Made by a program: the position numbers and the translations under genes
NCBI RefSeq assembly: GCF_050410775.1
Contig: NZ_CP191229.1
DNA length: 64,000 bases
Direction: 5' to 3' (one strand)
Origin: Erwinia sp050410775
Lineage (GTDB): Bacteria > Pseudomonadota > Gammaproteobacteria > Enterobacterales > Enterobacteriaceae
Shown here: positions 8,880 through 17,484 of the stretch, piece after piece
How positions within the stretch are numbered: the stretch's first letter is position 1
Layout of the letters: each line of letters starts with the position of its first letter
Notes under the pieces: model-generated
Told to the model about the DNA's origin: nothing
Databases searched by the model: none
What the model saw: the letters and a program-made list of their open reading frames with translations, nothing else

Positions 8880-8893
8880 AAGGAATATTCTGA
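8880..8893 (-). promoter_or_regulatory. Second, distal RcsAB-like box
   Basis: On the minus strand the site reads TCAGAATATTCCTT, 12 of 14 identical to TAAGAATATTCCTA. It is about 640 nt before the glycosyltransferase start. It could feed a long leader transcript or an unrecognised short transcript within the gap. Confidence 0.5.
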
Positions 8894-9175
8894 TTGCTCT
8901 GGCCGCGCTCATTTTTTGGTTTGATAAAGATAATTCACCGCTTCCCGCACCGGAAACCCGAGGTATGATATTTGCGGTTTGAATTTTTCTTGCCGCAGGT
9001 CCGCTCTCGCAAACGCCAATTATCATATTGCCACCATTTTAATCAGTGTCGCAGTCGGGCCAGTCTTCAGGATACTATGAAAAAGTACCGCAATTATTTG
9101 GTGAGGTCTAGCACAATAATTTGAGTCATGCCTTTTAAGAAAAATCTCAGGGCGAGGTATTTATAAAATATATTT

Positions 9176-9196
9176 TTATCAGGCTATACCTGATAA
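9176..9196. promoter_or_regulatory. 21-nt palindrome in AT-rich DNA, possible operator
   Basis: TTATCAGG-CTATA-CCTGATAA is a perfect 8-bp inverted repeat with a 5-bp centre, set in the most AT-rich stretch of the gap. It has the geometry of a dimer-binding site. No regulator can be assigned. Confidence 0.35.
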
Positions 9197-9777
9197 CTAT
9201 TTATTCCAAAAATAAACCATTAAAAAATTAATTAAAATATTCCACAGTGAATGACATTATTCACGCCACTCCTGTCACGACCTGCCCTGCTATAAGAACA
9301 GCGGCAAACAGGCTTCCGCGCCAAAAACGCCGCCCGGATAACGCCTACCCTACTATAAATCAGAAAACATAATAAAGTTAATACGACGAAAAGCGTAAAT
9401 TCCGGATTGAAGATATAAACATTGGGCAAACCTTATGTAGCAAAAATTCACAAGCAACTTTTACACAGATATTCCCCTAAATAGCCGATTTGTTATTTAG
9501 GAGGTTGCGTTATAAATGCGGCATGGCTCGGTTTTTAAACAAAAATAAGACTATAGAAATACGCAGGCCGCTCAGTAGCGGGTAAACTGGTGTCACGATC
9601 GCGACAGCAGGAAAAAGCGGCGTCTGCGCTGTCGAACTGGCAACTGTAGTGGTATGGTCCAACGACCGTGAAGTTTACAGGAAATCTCTTTTTAGCTGTG
9701 ACAGCCCGTTACTCGCCAGGCTAATATAGCGGGAGAAAATGCCTGACGCTCCTGCCGGGTAAGCCCCGGCCTTCACC

Positions 9778-9803
9778 GACGCCTGCGTCCGTCGCCCTTT
9801 TTT
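9778..9803 (+). terminator. Terminator-like hairpin upstream of mutS
   Basis: GACGC-CT-GCGTC (or alternatively CGACG ... CGTCG) is followed closely by a run of six T on the plus strand (9798-9803). A second hairpin, GCCGGG-TAAGC-CCCGGC, lies just before it at 9754-9770. There is no gene immediately upstream on this strand, so it could end an unrecognised short RNA; mutS starts 180 nt further on. Confidence 0.35.
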
Positions 9804-9982
9804 CTTCTCCCCGGATGACGAGGATTTGCCAGACCCTTTCGCTGTCTGACAGGCGCCTTTCAGGCTACCAGCTGATTAATCAAGCTACAGCCACCCTGCT
9901 GCGCTAAATCGACCTGATGCCTGGTGAGAATGATAACATTCATATTTAATTTAAAATTCAATGGACTGGAGAGCTCCACCCG

Positions 9983-12538
9983 ATGAACAACACCGAAAAG
10001 CTATCCTCACACACCCCAATGATGCAGCAGTATCTGCGTCTGAAGGCCGAGCATCCGGAAATCCTGCTGTTCTATCGTATGGGGGATTTCTATGAGCTGT
10101 TTTACGATGATGCCAAACGGGCTTCTCAGCTGCTTGAGATCTCGCTGACTAAACGCGGCGCTTCCGCCGGTGAGCCTATACCTATGGCTGGCGTCCCGCA
10201 TCACGCCGTAGAGAACTATCTAGCCAAACTGGTCAACCTGGGCGAGTCGGTGGCTATCTGTGAACAGATTGGCGATCCGGCGCTCAGTAAAGGGCCGGTT
10301 GAACGTAAGGTAGTGCGCATCGTGACGCCTGGCACCATCAGCGATGAAGCGCTGCTTCAGGAGCGCCAGGATAATCTGCTCGCGGCAATCTGGCAGGATT
10401 CACGCGGCTTTGGCTACGCGACTCTGGATATCAGCTCTGGCCGCTTTCGCCTCGCCGAACCTGCTGACCTTGAAACCATGGCCGCCGAGCTACAGCGTAC
10501 TAACCCGGCTGAACTGCTCTATGCGGAAGATTTCCCGGCGATGTCGCTGATTGAGCATCGCCGCGGCCTGCGCCGGCGTCCGCTCTGGGAGTTTGAAATT
10601 GATACCGCCCGCCAGCAGCTGAATATGCAGTTTGGCACCCGCGATCTGCGCGGCTTTGGGGTTGAAAAGGCGGAACTGGCGCTGCGGGCAGCGGGCTGTC
10701 TGCTGCAATATGCCAAAGATACGCAGCGTACCTCTCTGCCCCATATCCGTTCGCTGATGATGGATCGCCAGCAGGACAGCATCATTATGGATGCCGCCAC
10801 CCGGCGCAACCTGGAGCTTACCCAGAACCTGGCGGGCGGCACGGAGAATACGCTCGCCTCGGTGCTGGACAGAACCGTCACGCCGATGGGCAGCCGTATG
10901 CTGAAGCGCTGGCTGCATATGCCGGTTCGCCATCAGGAAACCCTGACGCATCGTCAGCAAAGCATCGGCGCGCTGCAGGATTTTTGCGCCGAGCTTGCGC
11001 CCCTGCTGCGCCAGGTGGGCGATCTTGAACGTATTCTTGCCAGGCTGGCGCTGCGCACTGCCCGGCCACGCGATCTGGCCCGGATGCGCCATGCCTTCCA
11101 GCAGCTGCCTCAGCTCGACGCCCTGCTGGCCGATGCGGAAACGCCGCATCTGCAAACCCTGCGCCGGCAGATGGGGCAGTTTGACGAACTCCGCGATCTG
11201 CTGGAAAAAGCGATTATCGAGGCGCCGCCGGTGCTGGTACGCGACGGCGGCGTGATTGCGCCTGACTACAATGCGGAGCTGGATGAGTGGCGCGCGCTGG
11301 CCGATGGCGCGACGGATTATCTTGATAAGCTGGAAATTCGCGAACGTGAAAAGCTGGGGCTGGATACCCTGAAGGTGGGCTTCAACGCCGTACATGGCTA
11401 CTACATTCAGGTCAGCCGCGGGCAGAGCCATCTGGTGCCGATCAACTACGTTCGCCGCCAGACGCTGAAAAATGCCGAGCGCTACATTATTCCCGAGCTG
11501 AAAGAGTATGAAGATAAGGTACTGACCTCCAAAGGCAAGGCGCTGTCGCTGGAAAAAGCGCTCTATGAAGAGCTGTTCGATCTCCTGCTGCCGCACCTGG
11601 AGGCGCTACAGCTCAGCGCCGCAGCCCTGGCGGAACTGGACGTGCTGACGAATCTCGCCGAGCGCGCCTGGACGCTGAACTACACCTGCCCGACGCTGAC
11701 CGACAAACCGGGCATTAAGCTGACCGGTGGCCGCCATCCGGTGGTTGAACAGGTGCTGAAAGAACCGTTTATTGCAAACCCCCTCTCGCTCTCGCCTCAG
11801 CGTCGTATGCTGGTGATCACCGGCCCGAATATGGGCGGCAAAAGCACCTATATGCGTCAGGCGGCGCTGATCGCGCTGATGGCCTATATTGGCAGCTATG
11901 TGCCTGCCGAACAGGCCGTTCTCGGGCCTATCGACCGCATCTTCACCCGCGTGGGCGCCGCAGACGATCTCGCCTCCGGCCGTTCAACCTTTATGGTGGA
12001 GATGACCGAAACCGCCAATATTCTGCACAATGCCACGGAGCACAGCCTGGTGCTGATGGATGAGATAGGACGGGGCACCTCCACCTATGACGGCCTTTCG
12101 CTGGCCTGGGCCTGCGCCGAAAGTCTGGCAAACCGCATTAAAGCAATGACGCTCTTTGCCACCCACTATTTCGAACTGACCACCCTGCCGGATAAGATGG
12201 AAGGCGTGGCGAATGTGCATCTGGACGCCATTGAACACGGTGACACCATCGCCTTTATGCACAGCGTGCAGGACGGCGCCGCGAGCAAAAGTTATGGCCT
12301 GGCGGTGGCCGCGCTGGCGGGCGTGCCCAAAGAGGTGATCAAACGGGCGCGCCAGAAGCTGAAAGAGCTGGAAGCGATGTCGGGTAGCGCTGCGGCAACT
12401 GAGGCCGATGGCCCCCAGCTGCCCTTGCTGGTAGAGGAAACCTCTCCTGCCGTAGAGGCGCTGGAAGCGCTGGACCCGGATTCGCTTTCTCCGCGCCAGG
12501 CGCTGGAGTGGATCTACCGGCTCAAGTCGCTGGTTTAA
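9983..12538 (+). CDS. mutS: DNA mismatch repair protein MutS
   Basis: Recognises mismatches and small loops after replication and recruits MutL. 851 residues, against 853 in E. coli. The mismatch-reading Phe36 and Glu38 are in the motif GDFYELF, the Walker A loop GPNMGGKST is at residues 614-622, and the Walker B region VLMDEIGRGTST is intact, followed by ATHYFELT. The C-terminal tetramerisation tail (LSPRQALEWIYRLKSLV) is complete. The ATG at 9983 has a rather distant GGAGAG. It stands alone on the plus strand and faces rpoS. In E. coli the fhlA/hyp or ascBF side differs; here the upstream neighbour is a polysaccharide cassette. Confidence 0.98.
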   Translation: MNNTEKLSSHTPMMQQYLRLKAEHPEILLFYRMGDFYELFYDDAKRASQLLEISLTKRGASAGEPIPMAGVPHHAVENYLAKLVNLGESVAICEQIGDPALSKGPVERKVVRIVTPGTISDEALLQERQDNLLAAIWQDSRGFGYATLDISSGRFRLAEPADLETMAAELQRTNPAELLYAEDFPAMSLIEHRRGLRRRPLWEFEIDTARQQLNMQFGTRDLRGFGVEKAELALRAAGCLLQYAKDTQRTSLPHIRSLMMDRQQDSIIMDAATRRNLELTQNLAGGTENTLASVLDRTVTPMGSRMLKRWLHMPVRHQETLTHRQQSIGALQDFCAELAPLLRQVGDLERILARLALRTARPRDLARMRHAFQQLPQLDALLADAETPHLQTLRRQMGQFDELRDLLEKAIIEAPPVLVRDGGVIAPDYNAELDEWRALADGATDYLDKLEIREREKLGLDTLKVGFNAVHGYYIQVSRGQSHLVPINYVRRQTLKNAERYIIPELKEYEDKVLTSKGKALSLEKALYEELFDLLLPHLEALQLSAAALAELDVLTNLAERAWTLNYTCPTLTDKPGIKLTGGRHPVVEQVLKEPFIANPLSLSPQRRMLVITGPNMGGKSTYMRQAALIALMAYIGSYVPAEQAVLGPIDRIFTRVGAADDLASGRSTFMVEMTETANILHNATEHSLVLMDEIGRGTSTYDGLSLAWACAESLANRIKAMTLFATHYFELTTLPDKMEGVANVHLDAIEHGDTIAFMHSVQDGAASKSYGLAVAALAGVPKEVIKRARQKLKELEAMSGSAAATEADGPQLPLLVEETSPAVEALEALDPDSLSPRQALEWIYRLKSLV

Positions 12539-12546
12539 AACGCCCC

Positions 12547-12592
12547 ACAGGCCCGTGGAGAGCGGCGGGCCTGCCCTTACTTATACTCCGCT
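12547..12592 (+). terminator. Possible mutS terminator
   Basis: AGGCCCG / CGGGCCT (7-bp stem, 10-nt loop) just after mutS is followed by CCGC and a run of seven T about 25 nt further on. An alternative fold pairs AGCGG with CCGCT directly before the T-run. Either would be a weak intrinsic terminator. Confidence 0.45.
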
Positions 12593-12653
12593 TTTTTTGC
12601 CGCACGTTTATCCGCAGGGAGGTAAAGATCGCTGGTTAGTTAGCTGACTGATT

Positions 12654-12701
12654 GGCTGACGGGCTGACGGGCTGACGGGCTGACGGGCTGACGGGCTGAC
12701 G
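12654..12701. repeat. 8-bp tandem repeat, six perfect copies of GGCTGACG
   Basis: Six head-to-tail perfect copies of GGCTGACG occupy 48 bp between the mutS and rpoS 3' ends, with degenerate copies (AGCTGACT, ATTGGCTGAC) just upstream. It is non-coding and has the form of a variable-number tandem repeat produced by slipped-strand replication. Confidence 0.9.
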
Positions 12702-12741
12702 GGGACAATATAAAGGGAAGGTTCCGGGAACGACAGGCAAT

Positions 12742-12771
12742 AAAAAAGCGGTGGTTTGCACCACCGCTTTT
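12742..12771 (-). terminator. rpoS terminator
   Basis: Stem GCGGTGGT / ACCACCGC (8 bp, loop TTGC) followed on the minus strand by six T (12742-12747), 27 nt after the rpoS stop. Four T on the other side make it weakly bidirectional. Confidence 0.85.
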
Positions 12772-12798
12772 CGCATTAACTACCGAAGTATCTCACGC

Positions 12799-13791
12799 TT
12801 ATTCACGAAACAGGGCTTCAATATTCAGACCCTGTGCCTGTAGAATTTCACGCAGGCGACGCAGGCCTTCAACCTGAATCTGACGGACACGTTCACGGGT
12901 CAGACCAATTTCGCGACCCACATCTTCTAACGTGGCCGCTTCATAGCCTAACAGGCCAAAGCGACGAGCCAGTACTTCACGCTGTTTGGCGTTCAGTTCG
13001 AACAGCCATTTGACGATGCTCTGCTTCATGTCATCGTCTTGCGTGGTATCTTCCGGACCGTTGTCTTTCTCGTCGGCCAGAATATCCAACAGCGCTTTCT
13101 CAGAATCCCCGCCCAGCGGCGTATCTACTGAGGTAATGCGTTCGTTGAGGCGCAGCATGCGGCTGACGTCATCAACAGGCTTATCGAGTTGTTCTGCAAT
13201 TTCTTCCGCACTGGGTTCATGATCCAGCTTGTGCGCCAGTTCACGTGCGGTGCGCAGATAAACGTTCAGTTCTTTAACAATGTGAATCGGCAGGCGGATG
13301 GTACGGGTTTGATTCATAATCGCCCGTTCAATCGTCTGACGAATCCACCAGGTAGCGTAGGTGGAGAAGCGGAACCCTCTTTCCGGGTCAAACTTTTCTA
13401 CCGCACGGATTAACCCGAGGTTACCTTCTTCAATCAGATCCAGCAAAGCCAGACCGCGATTGCTGTAACGACGGGCGATCTTCACTACCAGACGCAAGTT
13501 ACTTTCGATCATGCGGCGGCGTGATGGAACATCACCACGGAGTGCACGACGAGCGAAGAACACTTCTTCCTCTGCCGTTAACAGGGGAGAATAACCGATC
13601 TCTCCCAGGTAGAGCTGCGTCGCGTCCAGCACGCGTTGCGTTGCGCCTTGTGACAGCAGCTCTTCTTCAGCTAATTCATTATCAGCAGGTTCATTTCCGA
13701 CAAGAGCCTTCTCATCAAAAATCTCAGCTCCGTTTTCGTCGAATTCCGCGTCTTCATGTAACTCGTTCACTTTCAGCGTATTCTGGCTCAT
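12799..13791 (-). CDS. rpoS: RNA polymerase sigma factor RpoS (sigma-38)
   Basis: Master sigma factor of stationary phase and general stress. 330 residues, the same length as in E. coli, with intact regions 1.2 to 4.2: LYLGEIGYSPLL, SNLRLVVKIARRYSNRGLALLDLIEEGN (region 2), STYATWWIRQTIERAI (2.4), and the C-terminal helix-turn-helix TLEDVGREIGLTRERVRQIQVEGL. Ends GLNIEALFRE. No early stop or frameshift, which matters because rpoS is often mutated in laboratory strains. It follows nlpD on the same strand with a 50-nt gap; in relatives the main rpoS promoter lies inside nlpD and the long leader is a target of activating small RNAs. Confidence 0.98.
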   Translation of the reverse strand: MSQNTLKVNELHEDAEFDENGAEIFDEKALVGNEPADNELAEEELLSQGATQRVLDATQLYLGEIGYSPLLTAEEEVFFARRALRGDVPSRRRMIESNLRLVVKIARRYSNRGLALLDLIEEGNLGLIRAVEKFDPERGFRFSTYATWWIRQTIERAIMNQTRTIRLPIHIVKELNVYLRTARELAHKLDHEPSAEEIAEQLDKPVDDVSRMLRLNERITSVDTPLGGDSEKALLDILADEKDNGPEDTTQDDDMKQSIVKWLFELNAKQREVLARRFGLLGYEAATLEDVGREIGLTRERVRQIQVEGLRRLREILQAQGLNIEALFRE

Positions 13792-13841
13792 AAGCGGCTC
13801 CTACCCGTGATCCCAGGGCAGAACACCAGGGTTCTGCCGGT

Positions 13842-14909
13842 TTATCGCTGCGGTAAATAACGCAACGGGTTTACGGATTTCCCCTTGTAACGAATTTCAA
13901 AATGCAATCTAACAGAACTTGTTCCTGTGCTCCCCATCGTTGCGATTTTTTGACCCGCTTTGACTTCCTGCTGTTCGCGGACCAACATCGTATCGTTGTG
14001 AGCATAGGCACTCAGGTAGTCATCATTGTGTTTAATGATGATCAGATTACCGTAACCGCGTAGGGCATTACCGGCATAAACAACCCGCCCGGAAGCGGTT
14101 GAGATGACAGCCTGACCTCGCGACCCCGCGATATCAATTCCTTTATTGCCTCCTTCAGAAGCAGAAAAGTTATCAATAATCTTACCGCTAGTTGGCCAGA
14201 GCCAGCTCCCCACCGGGGCTGAACTGGTCGTTGTGCTGCTAACGGTCGGAGCGGTAACCGGCGCTGTTGTCGTCGCAACAGTATTTGTACCGGATGAAGG
14301 CAACATCTTGCCCCCACTTGATTTACCTGAATTTCCAGAATACGTAATAACTGGCTGCTGTGCAACCGTTCCGCCTTTAATTTGTGCGCTTCCAGGAGTA
14401 GTCGGAACGCCGCCTGCCGAATCATCCGCAGCGGTAATGGCATTGCCACCGGTAAGCGTGCCACCTGAGCTGTTACTAACCTGCAACTGCTGGCCCACAT
14501 TCAATTCATAAGGCGCAGGAATGTTGTTTCGCTGCGCTAAATCACGAAAATCATTGCCGGTAATCCAGGCAATATAAAACAGCGTATCGCCGCGTTTGAC
14601 GGTATAGGACTGACCGCTGTAGCTACCTTTAGGAATATTCCCATACGAGCGATTGTAAACAATACGCCCATTTTGCGTCACAACGTTCCCATTCGTTCCC
14701 GCGCTGCTGGCGGAAGAAGCGTTACCTGAAATGGAGGTGGGGCGATTAATCAAGCCGCCGCCGTTTCCCGCAGCCGCGTCGCTGCGGCTGCCTACGGCGC
14801 TGATGGGCGCCTGCGTGTTGTCTGTGCTGGAACAGCCAGCAAGCCAAAAACCAACAAGTGAAACGGCCGCAATCCGGCTCAAATTGAATACTGGGCTTCC
14901 CGTGCTCAT
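13842..14909 (-). CDS. nlpD: Lipoprotein NlpD, activator of amidase AmiC
   Basis: Outer-membrane lipoprotein that activates the cell-separation amidase AmiC. 355 residues. Signal peptide with lipobox LAGC (lipidated Cys25), then a Ser/Thr/Gly-rich low-complexity linker, a LysM peptidoglycan-binding domain (YTVKRGDTLFYIAW ... LNVGQQLQV), a second linker rich in Thr/Ser/Ala, and a C-terminal LytM domain. The LytM site is degenerate: GNKGIDIAG has Lys where a catalytic LytM has a zinc-ligand His, as expected of an activator. pcm lies upstream and rpoS downstream on the same strand. Confidence 0.97.
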   Translation of the reverse strand: MSTGSPVFNLSRIAAVSLVGFWLAGCSSTDNTQAPISAVGSRSDAAAGNGGGLINRPTSISGNASSASSAGTNGNVVTQNGRIVYNRSYGNIPKGSYSGQSYTVKRGDTLFYIAWITGNDFRDLAQRNNIPAPYELNVGQQLQVSNSSGGTLTGGNAITAADDSAGGVPTTPGSAQIKGGTVAQQPVITYSGNSGKSSGGKMLPSSGTNTVATTTAPVTAPTVSSTTTSSAPVGSWLWPTSGKIIDNFSASEGGNKGIDIAGSRGQAVISTASGRVVYAGNALRGYGNLIIIKHNDDYLSAYAHNDTMLVREQQEVKAGQKIATMGSTGTSSVRLHFEIRYKGKSVNPLRYLPQR

Positions 14910-15072
14910 TTATATCCCCCGCTACGGCAAAACGTTGGCGGCTGACCGTGACAAGCGCTGCCGGTCAGTCACCGATGATAACTGATAAAACTAAATGGAG
15001 ATGGTAACAATATCGCTGACCAGGTGCCATTAACAGATGTATGTAAATGCATATGGTGCCGGGCGCGGCAAG

Positions 15073-15699
15073 TCAGGCCAGATCGCCTTTTACCAGCGGC
15101 ACAAAGCGCACCGGCTCTACCGTTTCGACGCAAAATTCGCCGGCCCGGCGGCGTATACGCTTAAGCTGCTGCTGCTCTTCGCCCACCGGCAGCACCAGAA
15201 TGCCCCCTTCATCCAGCTGGGACATCAGCTCAACCGGGATCTCCGGCGGCGCGGCGGTGACGATAATGGCATCAAAAGGCCCGCGCGATGGCCAGCCCTG
15301 CCAGCCGTCGCCATGGCGCGTTGAGACGTTATGCAGATCCAGCTGCTTCAGGCGGCGTTTCGCCTGCCACTGTAGCCCCTTGATGCGCTCAACAGAATAG
15401 ACGTGCTCTACCAGGTGCGCCAGTATCGCGGTTTGATAGCCAGAACCCGTGCCAATCTCCAGCACGCGTGAGGCGGGCGTCAGCTCCAGCAGCGAGGTCA
15501 TTTTTGCCACCATATAGGGCTGGGAAATGGTCTGGCCCGAGCCGATGGGCAGCGCCATATTATCCCAGGCTTTATGCTCGAACGCTTCATCGACGAAACG
15601 CTCGCGCGGCACCTCTTCAATGGCCTGCAGCAACTTTTCGTCATCAATGCCCTGCTGGCGAAGCTGCGCCAGAAGCGTATCAATACGTCGGGTTATCAT
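15073..15699 (-). CDS. pcm: Protein-L-isoaspartate O-methyltransferase
   Basis: Repairs damaged proteins by methylating L-isoaspartyl residues with S-adenosylmethionine. 208 residues with the conserved ALPIGSGQTISQPYMVA segment and SAM-binding motif I VLEIGTGSGYQTA near residue 80. The start overlaps the stop of surE (ATGA), so translation is probably coupled. The order surE-pcm-nlpD-rpoS is as in E. coli. Confidence 0.97.
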   Translation of the reverse strand: MITRRIDTLLAQLRQQGIDDEKLLQAIEEVPRERFVDEAFEHKAWDNMALPIGSGQTISQPYMVAKMTSLLELTPASRVLEIGTGSGYQTAILAHLVEHVYSVERIKGLQWQAKRRLKQLDLHNVSTRHGDGWQGWPSRGPFDAIIVTAAPPEIPVELMSQLDEGGILVLPVGEEQQQLKRIRRRAGEFCVETVEPVRFVPLVKGDLA

Positions 15700-16454
15700 T
15701 CGCAGCTGACTCCGGCGCTGGTCAGCCAGTCTGCGACCACAGTTTGCGCGGCGTGGGCCGTCAAATCCACATGCAGCGCCGTCACCGAAACATAGCCTTC
15801 ATCAACGGCGGCGAAATCGGTATCGGGACCGGCATCCAGCTTCTCGCCGGGCGGTCCAATCCAGTACATCATATTGCCGCGAGGATCCTGTTGAGGAATC
15901 ACCTGATCGCTGGGATGGCGGCTGCCACAGCGGGTGACCCGGATCCCTTTAATTTCAGAGAGCGGCAAATCGGGCACGTTGATATTAAGGATGCGGCCGG
16001 TACGTAGCGGTTCACGCTGAAGCCCACGCAGGATAGAACAGGTTATCGCCGCCGCGGTGTCGTAATGCTTATGGCCATCAAGCGAAACGGCGAGCGCGGG
16101 CAGCCCAAGGTGACGCCCTTCCATTGCCGCCGCCACCGTACCGGAGTAGATGACGTCATCGCCCAGGTTTGGTCCGGCGTTAATGCCGGAAACCACGATA
16201 TCCGGTCCCGGCCGCATCAGCGAGTTCACGCCCAGATAGACGCAGTCGGTTGGCGTACCCATCTGCACGGCAATATCGCCGCCGGGGTAGCTGAACGTCC
16301 GCAGCGGCGTCTCCAGGGTCAGAGAGTTAGAGGCGCCGCTGCGATTGCGATCGGGGGCAACTACCTGCACCTCAGCAAATTCCCGCAGCGCCGCCGCCAG
16401 CGTCTGAATGCCTGGCGCATGAATACCGTCATCGTTACTCAGCAATATTCGCAT
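15696..16454 (-). CDS. surE: 5'/3'-nucleotidase SurE
   Basis: Metal-dependent nucleoside monophosphate phosphatase linked to stationary-phase survival. 252 residues (E. coli 253). Starts MRILLSNDDGIHAPG, with the metal-binding Asp-Asp pair, and has the Asn-rich loop SGASNSLTLE and the motif SGINAGPNLGDDVIYSGTV. The ATG at 16454 was chosen by family alignment; the frame continues 15 codons further upstream. It overlaps the end of truD by 20 nt and the start of pcm by 4 nt. Confidence 0.97.
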   Translation of the reverse strand: MRILLSNDDGIHAPGIQTLAAALREFAEVQVVAPDRNRSGASNSLTLETPLRTFSYPGGDIAVQMGTPTDCVYLGVNSLMRPGPDIVVSGINAGPNLGDDVIYSGTVAAAMEGRHLGLPALAVSLDGHKHYDTAAAITCSILRGLQREPLRTGRILNINVPDLPLSEIKGIRVTRCGSRHPSDQVIPQQDPRGNMMYWIGPPGEKLDAGPDTDFAAVDEGYVSVTALHVDLTAHAAQTVVADWLTSAGVSCE

Positions 16455-17484
16455 CGTCACCTTCCTGTTCCAGAATTTCACGCACCACGCTGGTGGCAAA
16501 GCTGCCCGCCGGCAGCCAGAACGTCAGCCCGAGAGTATGATCGTCCGACCATGTCCAGCGCAGATCGCGCGGGATAACCAGCAGCGCCCGTCGCGCTGCC
16601 TCTACCCGCTCGCGCTCAAGCAGTGTAATCAATTCTGCTTCCGCCGCCAGGCTTTGTTGTTCAAAGGCAAGCGCCTCTTCTTTACTGCCCCACTCTCCGC
16701 TGCCGGGAAGCGGTGCCGTTACCCGCAGCTCATGATTATTGACGCGGGTCTGGAGCGTCTCAAGCTCCGCGGTATCCGCCACAAACCAGCTGCCGCGCCC
16801 GGTCAGCTGTAATGCATCACCGGCCATCACCACGTTCAGCGCGCCCTGCGCAGCCAGCCGATCGCTCGCGACCTGGTTAAACAGGGCGCTGCGGGCCGCG
16901 GAGAGCAGAAAGCTGCGTTTACTGCGCTCTTTGACGCGGATCGCATCCGCCGCCCAGCGCCGGGCAAGGGTCAGGTTACTGCCCTGATGACCAAAGCGCT
17001 GTTCGCCGAAATAGTTAGGCACGCCGGCCAGAGCTACCTGCTGCAGGCGCGCTTCTACCGCCGCGCGATCGGAGATCTGCCGTAAAACCAGCGTAAAGGC
17101 GTTGCCCTGCAGCGCGCCTGTACGCAGTTTACGACGATGGCGGGCACTTTCCAGTACCTCGCAGCCTTCCAGCGTAAATGCAGAAAAATCTGGCGTGGTT
17201 TTACCCGGCACCCGCAGGCAAAACCACTGTTCGGTTACCGCATGGCGATCCTTCATGCCGGCAAAGCTGACGTCGCGCGCAGGGACGCCGGCGAATTTCG
17301 CCAGCGCTTCCGCCACAAAGCGGGTATTGCAGCCAGTCTTGCGAACGCGGACCAGCACCTGCTCGCCGTCGCCGTCTGGCCGGTAGCCAAGGTCTTCAAT
17401 GACGACAAAATCTTCCGGACTGGCTTTGAGGACGCCCGTCGCGGCAGGTTTGCCGTGCAGCCAGTTCAGCGCTTCCGGGGCCAT
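16435..17484 (-). CDS. truD: tRNA pseudouridine(13) synthase TruD
   Basis: Converts uridine 13 of tRNA(Glu) to pseudouridine. 349 residues as in E. coli. The catalytic aspartate lies in FAGMKDRHAVTEQW; the insert after it carries the TRUD fold, and FGEQRFGHQGSNL is also conserved. The start shares one base with the stop of ispF. Part of the ispD-ispF-truD-surE-pcm run. Confidence 0.97.
   Translation of the reverse strand: MAPEALNWLHGKPAATGVLKASPEDFVVIEDLGYRPDGDGEQVLVRVRKTGCNTRFVAEALAKFAGVPARDVSFAGMKDRHAVTEQWFCLRVPGKTTPDFSAFTLEGCEVLESARHRRKLRTGALQGNAFTLVLRQISDRAAVEARLQQVALAGVPNYFGEQRFGHQGSNLTLARRWAADAIRVKERSKRSFLLSAARSALFNQVASDRLAAQGALNVVMAGDALQLTGRGSWFVADTAELETLQTRVNNHELRVTAPLPGSGEWGSKEEALAFEQQSLAAEAELITLLERERVEAARRALLVIPRDLRWTWSDDHTLGLTFWLPAGSFATSVVREILEQEGDDANIAE

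Larger units (their letters stand above)
8240..9982. other. 1.74-kb gene-poor, AT-rich gap between the polysaccharide genes and mutS
   Basis: No recognisable gene is seen here. The longest open frame (minus strand 8505-9026, 173 codons) has implausible composition, no convincing ribosome site and no family resemblance. The gap contains two RcsAB-like boxes, a 17-nt and a 21-nt palindrome, long inverted arms around the proximal Rcs box (GCAGGAA 8331-8337 with TTCCTGC 8374-8380; GGGAAGTGAAA 8295-8305 with TTTCACTTCCC 8419-8429), and a terminator-like hairpin at 9778-9803. The part from about 9100 to 9480 is markedly AT-rich. In E. coli this side of mutS is also variable between strains. Confidence 0.7.

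Noticed and set aside
8505..9026. 173-codon open frame on the minus strand in the large gap
   Set aside because: No family resemblance, odd composition rich in Arg/Ser/Ile runs without domain pattern, no clear ribosome site, and it spans the distal Rcs-like box. Treated as chance.
9076..9123. 15-codon frame starting MKKYRNYLV
   Set aside because: AGGA precedes it, but the frame is too short and isolated to support as a gene.
9516..9548. 10-codon frame after AGGAGG
   Set aside because: Good ribosome-site sequence but ten codons only and 10-nt spacing; cannot be told from chance.
10490..11596. 368-codon open frame on the minus strand
   Set aside because: Antisense of mutS; no family match.
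12654..12701. CRISPR array
   Set aside because: The repeats are 8 bp and contiguous, without spacers; a simple tandem repeat. No cas gene or spaced repeat was seen anywhere in the window.
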